NCBI GenBank assembly: GCA_032629725.1
Contig: JAFEVB010000020.1
Coordinates: forward strand, 580,501-644,500
DNA length: 64,000 nt
Origin: Gremmenia infestans
Lineage: Eukaryota; Ascomycota; Leotiomycetes; Helotiales; Hamatocanthoscyphaceae
Reading direction: 5' to 3'
Part shown: piece by piece, positions 47,591-59,209 of the stretch
Numbering within the stretch: position 1 is the first letter of the stretch
How the letters are laid out: the number at the start of each line of letters is the position of its first letter
Translations under genes and position numbers: made by a program
Notes under the pieces: model-generated
Databases searched by the model: none
What the model saw: the letters and a program-made list of their open reading frames with translations, nothing else
What the model was told of the DNA's origin: nothing

Positions 47591-47639
47591 TTAGTTTTAG
47601 TACTTTATAAATATTTTAAAGCTTCTAAGCGTTATTGAG

Positions 47640-50600
47640 GTTTCCTAGGTGTTTTCTAAGTATAGGTAGTCTATCTATTTAACTAGGTACTTAGTATAGC
47701 TTCTAACTTATTTATAGTCTAGTATTATTTTAACTTTATACTTAGTATTAAAGTTAACCGATTGGATTTCTATAATAAGCGCAGATAGCATCTTTAGTAG
47801 TACTAGTTTAAGAAAAGATATATAAAATACTAGGTGTATATTTATTATTCTAGATAGTACTAATTCGTAGTTAACTAGTCCTATAACTTGTTTTACTTTA
47901 AACAGCCCTAGCTTCTTATAATCCAGTTTTATACTTAGTTATTTTATCTTAATATTTTTTCATATTAGATAGACTTTATCTCTCTTTTTAAGCGTAGGTT
48001 CTATATTATATTTTCTATTATAGTATAATACTACTCTTTTTATAAAAAATGCTAGGTTGCTAGCTAGTTCTTTCTAAAGTGCTTTAAGGTTTTCTATTTA
48101 TATAGTTACGAATTAGTTATCTAATCCTAAGATTATTATAAAGCGGTAAGCTTTAGGATTATAACTATAATTCGCGTATACTAGTAAGATCTTTATATTT
48201 TCCGCAGCTAATATATTATATACAAACTAGGCGAGTAGTAGAAGCTCTACCTAGTTATTCTACTTATAGTTTATATAATACTAAATATATATTTCTATTA
48301 TCTGATTTATCTATTTAGTTTATCTATTAGTTTGCAGGTAAAAACTTATTAATAGCTTTCTTTTAATACCTAGTAAAGCTATAAATGCCATCTAGAATTT
48401 TAAAGTAAAGAGCTAATCTCTATCTAATATAATTTCTTCTAGCGCACTATAGTTTACTACTACTACTTAAAGAAATGCCTAAGCTAAGTTCTTAGCTATA
48501 CTTAACTTCTTATAGGGTATTATATAGGTATATTTTATTAATCTATCTATAATAACTAGGATAGAATTATATTCTACTTCTATTATTAGATTCTTAGATA
48601 GTAGTAGTTTAATTATAAAGTTCTATATAATAGATATCTAGAAAGTCTTTAGCATATTAGGTAATTATATTATACTATATAAAGCATATTATAATATCTT
48701 ATTCTATATATAAGTATTATACTTACTAATAACCCTCTTAACTATTATTTATATACTTAGGAAATAGTATCTCCGTAAGAGCCTTTCCTAGGTTCTAGTA
48801 TTCCCTTAATATCTATAAGCTAGTAGCTTATACTATTTCTTAATAAATTCTTTTTAGATACTTTTAAAGATATATATCTTATTTTTATATAGTAGAAGCT
48901 TTTCTATATTTTTCTAGAAGTATTATAAGATGCTTTCTACTACTATATCCTCTTTATATACTAATCTAATTTTATTTATAAATAGATTACTATTAATATA
49001 GGTCGCAGCTGCAATTTATTATTTATTTAAAATAAGGTTATTACTATTTTCTTAAAGATCGTAATACTTTTTATTTTCTTCTTTACTTTATACTCTAGCT
49101 TCCAACTTAGTATATTAGCATATATATTTTTTATCTCTTTTATATATTTAATTTATAAGTTATAAATAGCAAGTGTCTCTATTTATCTTATCTGCCGCCT
49201 ATTTAAGTCTTTAGTTATAGTAAAGCTAATAAGATTCTTATAATTAGTAAGAATTATTATTAGAAAGTTAGCTTTCTAAAGGTAAACCTTTTATTTCTAT
49301 AATGCTTTAACTATTACTAGGAGTTCTTTATTATATATATTATAGTTAAGTTCTATAGATATTATTTTTCTAAAGTAGTATACTACTAGATGCTAGCTGC
49401 TATTCTTATATTTCTATATAAGTACTCCTTTTATTACTTTATCTAATACGTCTATTTCCGCTATTAACTTAAGTTCTAGCTAGAAGTTCTAGCGGATAGG
49501 CTTTTTTATAAAGGCCTGCTTTAGCTTTTAGAATGCCTTTTCTGCTTTATTTATCTATTTAAACTCCTACTTCTTTTTTATTAGGTCTATAAGTAGTAGA
49601 GCTTTTTTTAAATATAACTTAATAAACTTCTAGTAGAAGTTTACAAATCCTAGAAAAAATTATACCTATTTAACTATAGTTAGCATTTCCTAGGTAATAA
49701 TCGCTTGGACCTTTTTAAGGTCTAGGCTGATTTTCCTTAGTATAATTATATAGCTTAGAAAGGTAATTTCTTTTATATAGAAGTTATACTTAGATAGCTT
49801 TAGGCAGAATCCCTTTATTATAAGTACTTTTAAAACCTATATTATATATCCTATATATTATTCCTTGTTATCTAAATATACTAGTATATTATTAAGGTAA
49901 TATATATAGAACCTATCTAAGAAAGCTCTTAATATATTATAGTTAACTTCTTAATAGATTACTAGAGTATTAGTTAGCCTAAATAGTATAATCTAGTACT
50001 TATAGTAACTAAATCTAGTTTAAAATGCTATTTTCTATTCTTTGCCCTTTATAATATAGATTAGGTAATATGCATCTCTTATATCTAGTTATATAAAGAT
50101 TACTACTTTTCTTAGATAGTTTTATATATTATCTGCTTATAGTAGTAGGTATTAGTTTTTTATAGTTATCTTATTTAACTTTTAGTAGTTAATATAAAAC
50201 TGATCTAGTTTATCTTTTTTCTTTATAAATAGTATTAGCGCTTCTAATAGAGAGTGCAACTTTCTTATCTATCTCTTAGATAATATCTTATTAATATACT
50301 TTTTTTATAGTTTTATCTTCTTTTTACTATACTAGCAAAGTGGTTTCTAAGAAAGCTTGCATCTTTTCTTAAGTAGTATCTTATAGTCCTATAGTTAATA
50401 TTTAGGTAAAGTTTTTTTACTTTATAGGTTATTAAATATCTATTTAAACTTCTTATACTATATTAGTATTTCTTTTTCGATCTTTTTATTATTTAGTAGA
50501 GAGCTTTAGATCGCGTGCCTTAGCGTATTATAGAAGGTAGCGCTAACCTCTCTATAGCTATATAGTTATTTTAATATATAGCTATATTAGATAAACTTTA

Positions 50601-52540
50601 TTTTATAAGTTTTCTAGTTAATTTCTAGATTATATTATCTAATCTAAGAAATACTAAAAATAGCCTGATTATTCTTAATACGGATTATATCTAGGCTAAT
50701 TTCCTTTTAGTAACCTCTAATAGTTATCTATATAGGTATAGTTTTATACTTAACTATTTTTTATTTATTCTAATTACTATCTTATTAATAATAGTAAGTA
50801 GATAAGATTCTACCTTTTTCTATATTAGTATATTAAGCCTCTTTATAGCTTCTAGCAAAATAAAGTTCCTTTATATACTAGAGTTAAGTATAACTTATAG
50901 CTTTTTTCCTTTAGTATAAACGTTTAGTATTATATAGTTTCGGCTTTTTATAGCTACTACTTGCTTTCCTAATTATCTTTTTTCTAGGATCTTATATCTT
51001 ATAAATTGGTTTTCCTATAGTTAGTAACTGCTTTTCTATCTTATTAGTTAGTATAAGGTGTTTAGTATAAACGTGCTTTATGCTTTATTACTAATATATT
51101 ACTAGGTAAAGATTATTAGATTTATAGGAAATAAAGAAAAAGTTATTTTCCTCTAAATACGTTTATCTAACCTTTTGCTAGTAATTTCCTAGATTTCTCC
51201 TAGCTTGATAATTAAGCTTAGCTTTAGTATTTTTTCTCTTAGAATACTTTTAATAATCCTAGGCTATTAAGATGTCTTAAAAACAACTTATTATATATTT
51301 TAGTATATAACTATATAGTAGATACCTTTTTCTAGTTTCTTTATTCCTAGCTAGAAATCTCCTTTAAAAGCTAGTTTATCCCCCTTTTTAGGTTCCTACT
51401 AGTTTTCTATAGAAAGCTTATTACTAGCTATAATCTATTCTTTATTTATATTAGATAGCTAGTTTATAGAATCCTAAGATAAGCTTACTTTTTTTTCTAT
51501 ATTTATTTCCTAGCTTTTATATTTAGGTAGTTGTATACTATACTTCTATCTCTTAAGGTTAGATTATAATACTATATCTAAGGTTTATATAGCTATACTT
51601 ATATTTTATTTCTTCTAGGGTCCTTTCTTTTTCTTTTGCTTATAAAAGAATACTAAGTATTTAGGTAATCTATACTTAAAATAAAGTCCTTTCTAATATT
51701 ACTTATTCTATTTCTTCTTAAAAAGTAGGCTTAGTTTTTAGTAAGCGGCGTTAATTTCTATTAGGTCCTTTTAGTTTTTTCTTTCTATTAATTCTATCTT
51801 TCCTAACTATTTACTAAAGTTATAGGTCCCTTTTTATTTAAGAGACCTCTTAAAGAATTAGTTATTAATCTTAACCGCTTTCTTAATTATCTTAGTAAAA
51901 CTAGTTAGTTAGTTTATTCTAGTTAGCTTATTCTTAATAAAGTTCTTTAGTTCTATATAGTACTAGCTAGTTAGAGCGCGGTTGCTTTATTCTATTATAT
52001 CTAAATACTACTAGAACCTAGCTATATACTTAGAGGCTAACTTGTTTTATTTTAGTTATTATAGCTTCTACTTAGCTATACTTTACTATTTAAGGTCGCT
52101 AAAGACTTATTAGATGTTTTTCTTAAATGCTTTATAGCTTATAAATATAGCTTAGATTAAGGTTTTTGCTCCGGTTGTAATTTGCTTCTAACTGGTTTTA
52201 TTTACTATAAAATCGTTAATATAGGTCTTAATCTAGTTAAAAGCTATGCTTTTAAGATAACTAATTATATAGATAATCTTTACTATCTTAGTTTTAAATA
52301 AGTATTAGTTAAATAAAATATAGATATTTATTAAGATTAGAAAGTTATCTAACTTGCTTTTATCTCTATAGAATATATTAGGTGTTTTAATAATCGCAGT
52401 TTGCTTTTATACTACGAAAGTCTAGACTAGCGCTAGTATAGAAGCTAGAGTTGGTATTAGGGTTAAAATAAGAGTGTTTTTCCCTTTAGCAGATCCGGTA
52501 GATAATATTATTCTATTAATAAAAAGACTAGTACTTAAAG
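47640..52540 (-). pseudogene. Element C gag-pol remnant
   Basis: Collinear with the gag-pol of A and D on the minus strand. The gag zinc-knuckle region lies near 51655-51700 and the reverse-transcriptase box near 49865-49890. No frame is intact; stops are the densest of the four related copies by eye. Confidence 0.75.
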
Positions 52541-53012
52541 TATAATAATTGCCTAGCTTATATAATACTAAGGTAAGTTTTATAACTTAAGTTAGATTCT
52601 TAGACCTAGGTTATTATTAGGTTAATATTAGTATCTATTAATAGATTACTAGTTACTATACTTAGAAGTATAGCTTATTATAAAGTATTAAGTAATAAGC
52701 ATATATTAGAAAATACTATTTAAGTTAAGTATAAAGCTTCTATCTAATAGGTAATAACCTAGCTTTATATAGAACCTTTATATCCTAGATTATACGGATT
52801 ATTCTAATCCTACCGATCCTGGATTATATAGATTGCTGCGATCTAAATAATCTATTCTTATTATATAATATATTATATAACTAGCTGACTATTATACGTA
52901 GTTATTATATTAGCTACTATAAAGAAACCTTTTTCTTTCTAGGGGTTCTTCTATACTTAGCAAGCTAGATATTAAGCCTAAGGTTCTCTAGTTATATATT
53001 ATATTTATAATA
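52541..53012 (-). repeat. 5' LTR of element C (472 bp)
   Basis: Partner of 46464-46935 with transition differences; ends TTTATAATA next to the target copy CTTAA. Confidence 0.85.
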
Positions 53013-53586
53013 CTTAAGGCTCTCAAATATTAAAACAAGATAGAAAGCTACTAGTTTATAGCTTTCTAATATAGCTAAGCCTTTTATAAGCTGTTTGCTA
53101 TTAGAAAATAGTAATAGCTTAGCGCTAGCAACTTTAGAGCATATAGGAAAGAAAGTAGAAGTTGCCTAAAGTAAAAGTATATTATAAATTATATAGAAAA
53201 CCTCTAAGAGAGTAAAAGATATATAAATATAAGCTAATATAATTACCTAATTAGGCAAAACCAATTTTCTAATCTGCTGTTTACTCTTTAGAAAGATAAT
53301 AAAAGGATAGGATAAAAAGGATTATAGTCTAGTATAAGCAAACCTCCAAATTTAGTAGTTAGAAGCTAGAGTAGAGCAGTTAGAGCCGCAGAAAAGATAT
53401 TAAGTAAGAACTAGCTTAAATTTAAAGTTTATAGATATCTAGGCTATAAAAGAGGCTTAAATTAAGATAGAGAACTAGGAAATTAAAGAGGAAGATTCTA
53501 ATTTATCTATAGAATCTACTAGTATAAGCGATTATATAGAAGTAGAGAAATAAAAAAGTTATAAGGTTATAAAGTAGAAAGGTAGT

Positions 53587-53632
53587 AGCTAAGCGAGGTA
53601 GCCGAAATGGGAGGGTAGCCGAGATAGGGGGG
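53587..53632 (-). repeat. Right terminal inverted repeat of Fot1-like element F
   Basis: Reverse complement of the left repeat apart from C/T transitions. It ends in six G where the left end has ten C, and is directly abutted by TGTTACG of element E, which suggests E landed in the G run. Confidence 0.85.
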
Positions 53633-53878
53633 TGTTACGAAACTGATTATATAATCTATTACGTAACGTCGGCACATCGGCGTAGCACCAGCCTCTCGCT
53701 TAACCAGCTACCCGATTACCAGCCACCTTTTCCTAGCTACTATACTAGTTAGCTAAGCGCATATATATTTGCTTCTATCAACTATATTCTAGACTTTCTT
53801 TCTTTCCTCTTTAGCTTAGAATTACATTTGATTCGATCTTATACTAGGCTATGCTTTTAAGGATTTGTGATTATAATA
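53633..53878 (+). repeat. Putative 5' LTR of element E
   Basis: Starts TGTTAC and has a TTATAATA (from ...ACA) end at about 53878. The second LTR is not in the window, so the end is inferred. The first 130 bp keep many CpG and CpA sites, unlike the rest of the nest. Confidence 0.5.
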
Positions 53879-56800
53879 TTATTCTAAGCTTTTTAAATAA
53901 CTAATCTTAGTAAGGATTTTAAATTAAACGCACCTAATATAAACTACGACCTATATATAGAAAAAAAACCTATATCTTAAAATAGTATAAAACCAAACTA
54001 ATTAACCTTCTTAAATAATCAACTTTATAAACCTAATCTAGTTAGATGCTATAGTTAATAAACAAATCCTACTACTACTACGCTTTAGCACTACTAGCTT
54101 AGTAGACCTAGAAAGTAAAAATAACACCTGCCTAAATAATACCTGCTTAGTAATATCTAGTAAACAAAAGACTAATAATCTTAACGCAGCTAGTTTTAGC
54201 AAACCTAAAAAAAAGTTAATAAGATCTAAGTTTAAGTCTAAACGCTTTATTTTTATTACGCTTATATATAGTCTTAGTAGATCTAAATATACTATATATA
54301 TAGCTTAAGAATTAGAAGCTAACCTTAAAGAAGGTAATTTCTATAACTAGGTCTATAAGATAATTATCTTCTATTATAACGCCTATACTTAGCTAATTAT
54401 AATAGTTTTTACTAATAAAGAACTATAAAAATAAGTCTAATAACTTAAAGAGGTTATTACTACTCTATAGGCAAACTAAGAGGTATTAGACTAAGAGAAC
54501 GTTAATATCTAAGACTATGCTAACTAAGTTGAACTTTAATAAAAAGCTGCTATTAAAGCTATCTTAGTACTAGTATAAACATCTTAGTTCTATAAGCTGC
54601 CTAATCTATCTTTATTCTTAGAATAAAAAGAAGACTTCTTTACCTTTAAAGATTAGATTATTTATATCTAAAAAAAGCTTCGTAGTAATATAGACTTTTT
54701 TCTAAATAATAGCTTAAAGTTAAACTATATAGTAAGCTGTCTTTTTAGTAATACTACTAAGTATACCTTTTTGCAACTTTAATTTAATACTTCTAGCAAA
54801 TACTAAACTATTAAAAAACTGCTAGCCTACTTATATAAGATCTATAAAGACCTTAATTAAAAAAATAAAGCATGTTTATTTTTTAGGAACCTATATATAA
54901 GAAACTATAATAATTTCTATTTCTTCTATACTAATTTTCTCTACTTGTTTTCTAAAGCTAAGATTAGCTTAGCTAAACTTCTATATAAACTAAATAATAA
55001 GCTCTTTTTTAATCTTTAAGCTTAGATCCTTTTTAAGTTTCTAAAAAAACCTATTTTTAATAATTTTGCCTACTACTATACTAATATTAATACCTAGCTG
55101 CAGATTATTATAGGAAAACGTAACTATATTAGAAGCTATAGCACTTATATATTTTCTTTTTTAGTTGCTTCTTAAACCTTTACTAACTAGATAATTATAA
55201 CTATTATACCTAGCTTTATTATTACCTCTATCTGCGTTACGCCTACTACTAGCGCTAATAGGCGATCTTAATATAACAATCCTATAAAGCAGATGCTTTT
55301 CTAACTTAGCGTTTATTTTAAATATAAAAAACTAAAACACTTAGCTTATAACTACTTATAGAAAAAGCATATTGCTTTTATAAAAAAGTTAGAGAACTTA
55401 GAAAATAAAGAACTCTAGATTAAGACTTTTATCTAAGAATATTTAAGATTAATATATAAAAGTTTAATCTTAGTTAATAGTTAAGAGGGAATATATTTAA
55501 GGTTTTATATATAATAGCAAATAATAGACTTAGAATTAAAACCTTTTTACTAATTAATACTAAAGTAATAGAATATGCCTTTATTAATAGTATTTTTATA
55601 AAGTATACTAAATAGTTTTATAACGCTATCTAATAACCTTTTTCTATACTATATAAAGTATAAAGTTATAATAGTATATCTATATAATAGATTATCTATT
55701 TTATTTATCTAACTTTATAAATCGCTAGCTAGACCTAGCAATAGATCCCTTTTCTTATTCTAAACCTAAAAGGCTATAACTTTATTCTAGGAAAAAAGTA
55801 GCTAGCCTACTTTTATATACTTTTTAATTATACTAATAAGCAACTAATATAGATAGATAAAGCTTTTAATAGCAGTTTCTAAAACCGTATCTTAACTATT
55901 TATATAAGTTCTTTATAAAATATAACCTTTTTACTATAATACTAGCAAAACGCTAACTATTACAACTAGCTAATAGAAATTAAAACCTAGAAGCAGAAAC
56001 AAAAATAAAAATAACCTTAAAAACCTATTATACTAAAATAAATCTTAAAGCGGGATTTTTTAATCTAAATAACTACCTCTACTAAAAAGGTAACTATTAA
56101 CCTTTACTATATTAGAGCCTTTGCTATAAATCTATACTTAAAGTATTAAAATTATAAAGTTTATTAAACTAGCTTTTATAAGATCGATAAGATCCTAGAA
56201 AAATAATAAAGTAAGTTGCTTACTTAAAAAAAAGGTAAAATAGAAGAATAATAAACTAAGAGAAAGCTTTTTATATAATACTATAACTATCTAGATATAT
56301 TCTCTAAAAATGCATCTAATATACTTTCTACCTATAAGAAATAGAACTATAAAATTAAGGTAGAGCTAAGTTAAACTCTTAGGTATAACTTCTTTCGCTA
56401 GCAATTAACCTATAAACTTAAGATAATTAAGTAATATATTATTAATAACTTAGATAAAGGATTTATTAAAGCTAGTTAAGCTTCTTTTACTATACTAATT
56501 CTATTTGTTAAGAAGCCTAATAGCAGCCTCTAATTCTATATAGACTATTAGCGCCTAAATAGTATTATGCGAAAAGATTATTACTTTTTACTACTTATTA
56601 AAAAAACCCTCTAATAGTTATTCTAAGCTAAGGTATTTACTAAGCTAGATATCTGCTAGGCTTTCTACTATATTTAAATAAACCTAGACTCTAAAGAACT
56701 TACTATATTTCAAACTAGGTATAGATTATATAAGTATAAGATAATATCTTTTAAGCTAACTAATAGGCCTGCTATATACTAGTAGTATATAAATAATATA

Positions 56801-58727
56801 CTATTAGACTTACTTAATATATTCTATACTATCTTTATAGATAATATTATTATCTATTCTAAGAACTCTATTAACTATAAAAAGCATATTAAGCAAGTTC
56901 TAAACTACTTGCAAGCTGCTAGCTTATAAGATAATATTAATAAAAGCGAATTTTATATTACTATAATAAAGTATCTTAGGTTTATTATATCTACTAATAG
57001 GATCCAAGTAGACCTTACTAAGATATCTGCAATTACTAGCTAGAAAAAGCTAAAGACTATAAAAAAAATCCAAGCTTTCCTAGAATTCTGCAACTTCTAC
57101 TAGCGATTTATAAAAGACTATAGGCATATAGTATAGGCACTTACCTTAGCTACTTAAAAGGATTTGCTTTTTAACTTTAATAATAAATACAAGCAGGCGT
57201 TTAGTAGCTTAAAGAAGGTATTAATTTTAGCTTTTATACTAGAATACTTCTAGTTTAATAAGCTTTATATACTAGAAACCAACGCGTCTAATAGAGTAGT
57301 TACTATAGTGTTTTTAGAACTAGACCTAAGAGATAATACTTAGAAACCTATAGTATTTATATCTAAGACTATAGTCTTAATAGAATATAACTATCTAATT
57401 TATAATAAGGAAATGCTTACTATTATATAAGCTTTTAAAGTATAGTAATCTAAGTTGCTTAGTTAAAATAATAAAGTAAAAGTCTACTTTAACTACTACT
57501 TTTTAGAATACTTTATAAATACTAAGCAACTATCTATATATTAAGCTAAATAGATAAAGTACCTTTTCTAATTTAATTTTAAAATTGCATTTTAAGTAAA
57601 AAAAAATAAGAAAGCTAATATCTTAACTTGCTAAGAAAAGAATATTTAGGTATAAGAAGCTATAATAAAGAAAGTTTATAATTAGGCTTTACTATAGCTT
57701 TACTAGATTAGCTCTAAGGTAATATAGAATATATAGCTAGCTCTAATCGCAGCTAACTTAGTCCTATTAGTAGATTAGATCTTATAGAAAAACTAAAGCT
57801 ATAAAAATCTATAGGATCTATATAAAAAAGCAAGCATAGAGAACTATTTAGTATAAAACCTAACTAAAGGTCTTTTAACTTAAGAAAGAAAACTAGTAGT
57901 ACCTAATACTATATAGAATAGGACTTTTATCTATATAGCACTTATTTAAAAAGCCTACTCTTAGGTATTAACAGCTTACCTTAGATAGAACAAGATAATT
58001 TAAGCGCTCTAAGCTTAGTACTACTAGTATAAGCTAGAGAAAGACGTCGCGTAGTATATATAGAACTGCTATAACTATAGAAAGTATTATGTCCCTAAGA
58101 ATAAGATACCTAAACTACTCTAACCTCTAGCTATTTTATAATAATCTTAGTAATATATTATTATAGATTTTAAAGAATTTCTTTTAATAAAAAATAGATT
58201 TAATATAATTATTATATTTGTAGATTAATTAGGTAAAAGGCTAGTTTTAATCCTTTACTATAAAATAATTAATACTAAATAGACTACTAAAATCTTTATA
58301 TAATACGTCTACTAGATATAAAGTCCGCTAGACTTAATTATATTAGACTAAAAATTATAGTTCGTATCTTAATTCTAGAATAAATTCTACTATATCCTAA
58401 GGATTAAACTAAAGCTATCTACTACTAACTATATATAGATAGATAAATAGACTAAAATTATAAACTAGTATATTAACTAATAGCTTCGCTTTTTTATTAA
58501 CTACTACTAAGATAATTAAGATAAAGTAATACTAATAGTAGATTTTATATAAGCTGCACTTCTATATAAAGCTATAAAATAAGCACTAATACTTACTAAA
58601 ATAAGCTATAAGCTAAGAATATTATTTAACTAGACCCTACCCTAACCCCTAGGATTAGTATAAAAGAAGCTTAATTAAAATAAAGCTTAAATAATACTTA
58701 AACAGATCTATAATAGTTAGGAAGTTA

Positions 58728-59209
58728 TGTTACGGACATAATATGTAACTAGGGGACCTTAGGCTTAGTGTCTGGTTTTAGATATAGGAGAACCCCTAGG
58801 AGGGAGGTTATAGTCCTATATATATATTTAGGTATATTTATTAGAGAGTAGGCCTACTAATATTTGGTTATTATACTATATAATTAGTTATATAATACGA
58901 TCGACTGGTCGACTAGCAAGCAGTCGACTAGATTAATAGTAGTCGAGTTGACTAAAGTTAACTAGCAGCATAAGAGTTCTATATAAGACTAGGTTGTTAC
59001 CTATTAGATAGGAGCTTTATACTTAACTTAAATAGTATTTCCTAATATACGCTTATTACTTAATACTTTATAATAAGCTATACTCCTAAGTATAGCAACT
59101 AGTAATCTATCGATAGATATTAATATTAACCTAATAATAACCTAGGTCTAGGGACCTACTTAAGTTATAAGACTTACCTTAGCACTATATGAGCTAGGCG
59201 ATTGTTACA
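58728..59209 (+). repeat. 5' LTR of element D (482 bp)
   Basis: Begins TGTTACGGACATAATATG and ends GCGATTGTTACA. Same length and GTCGAC-containing middle as the LTRs of A. It is the only LTR of this family in the window with both TG and CA ends unmutated. Confidence 0.88.

Larger units (their letters stand above)
46464..53012 (-). mobile_element. Element C: chromovirus-type Ty3/gypsy retrotransposon inserted in F, RIP-degraded
   Basis: C is 6,549 bp on the minus strand, with 472-bp LTRs at 46464-46935 and 52541-53012. Target copies CTTAG (46459-46463) and CTTAA (53013-53017) differ by one G/A. Minus-strand order is gag (about 51450-52540), reverse transcriptase (box near 49875), RNase H, integrase and chromodomain remnant to about 47640. 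A purine tract GGAAAGGGAATAG (complement of 46936-46948) precedes the 3' LTR. The internal region is collinear with A, B and D, but the LTR middle differs. C is among the most heavily mutated copies, with nearly all CpG and CpA lost. Confidence 0.86.
32231..53632 (+). mobile_element. Element F: Fot1/pogo-like DNA transposon, RIP-degraded, host of the nested insertions
   Basis: F is present as three pieces: 32231-32616, 45632-46463 and 53013-53632, about 1.84 kb joined, a normal Fot1 size. Its 46-bp terminal inverted repeats are 32238-32283 and 53587-53632. Both begin CCCCCCTAT and end CTCGCTTAGCT, and the nine mismatches are all C/T. A candidate TA target site precedes AGTCCC at 32229-32230. 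Plus-strand remnants, with many stops, read in order as a psq-type helix-turn-helix (SVRRASLD near 32450), a DDE_1 core near 46200-46350 (LRLLILDSYRS, then IHLLFLFLYILYILQLLNLS) and a coiled-coil-like tail with RKTSK-type residues near 53200. These match the order in pogo/Fot1 transposases. F is dead. Its true right end probably lies beyond element E, outside the window. Confidence 0.8.
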
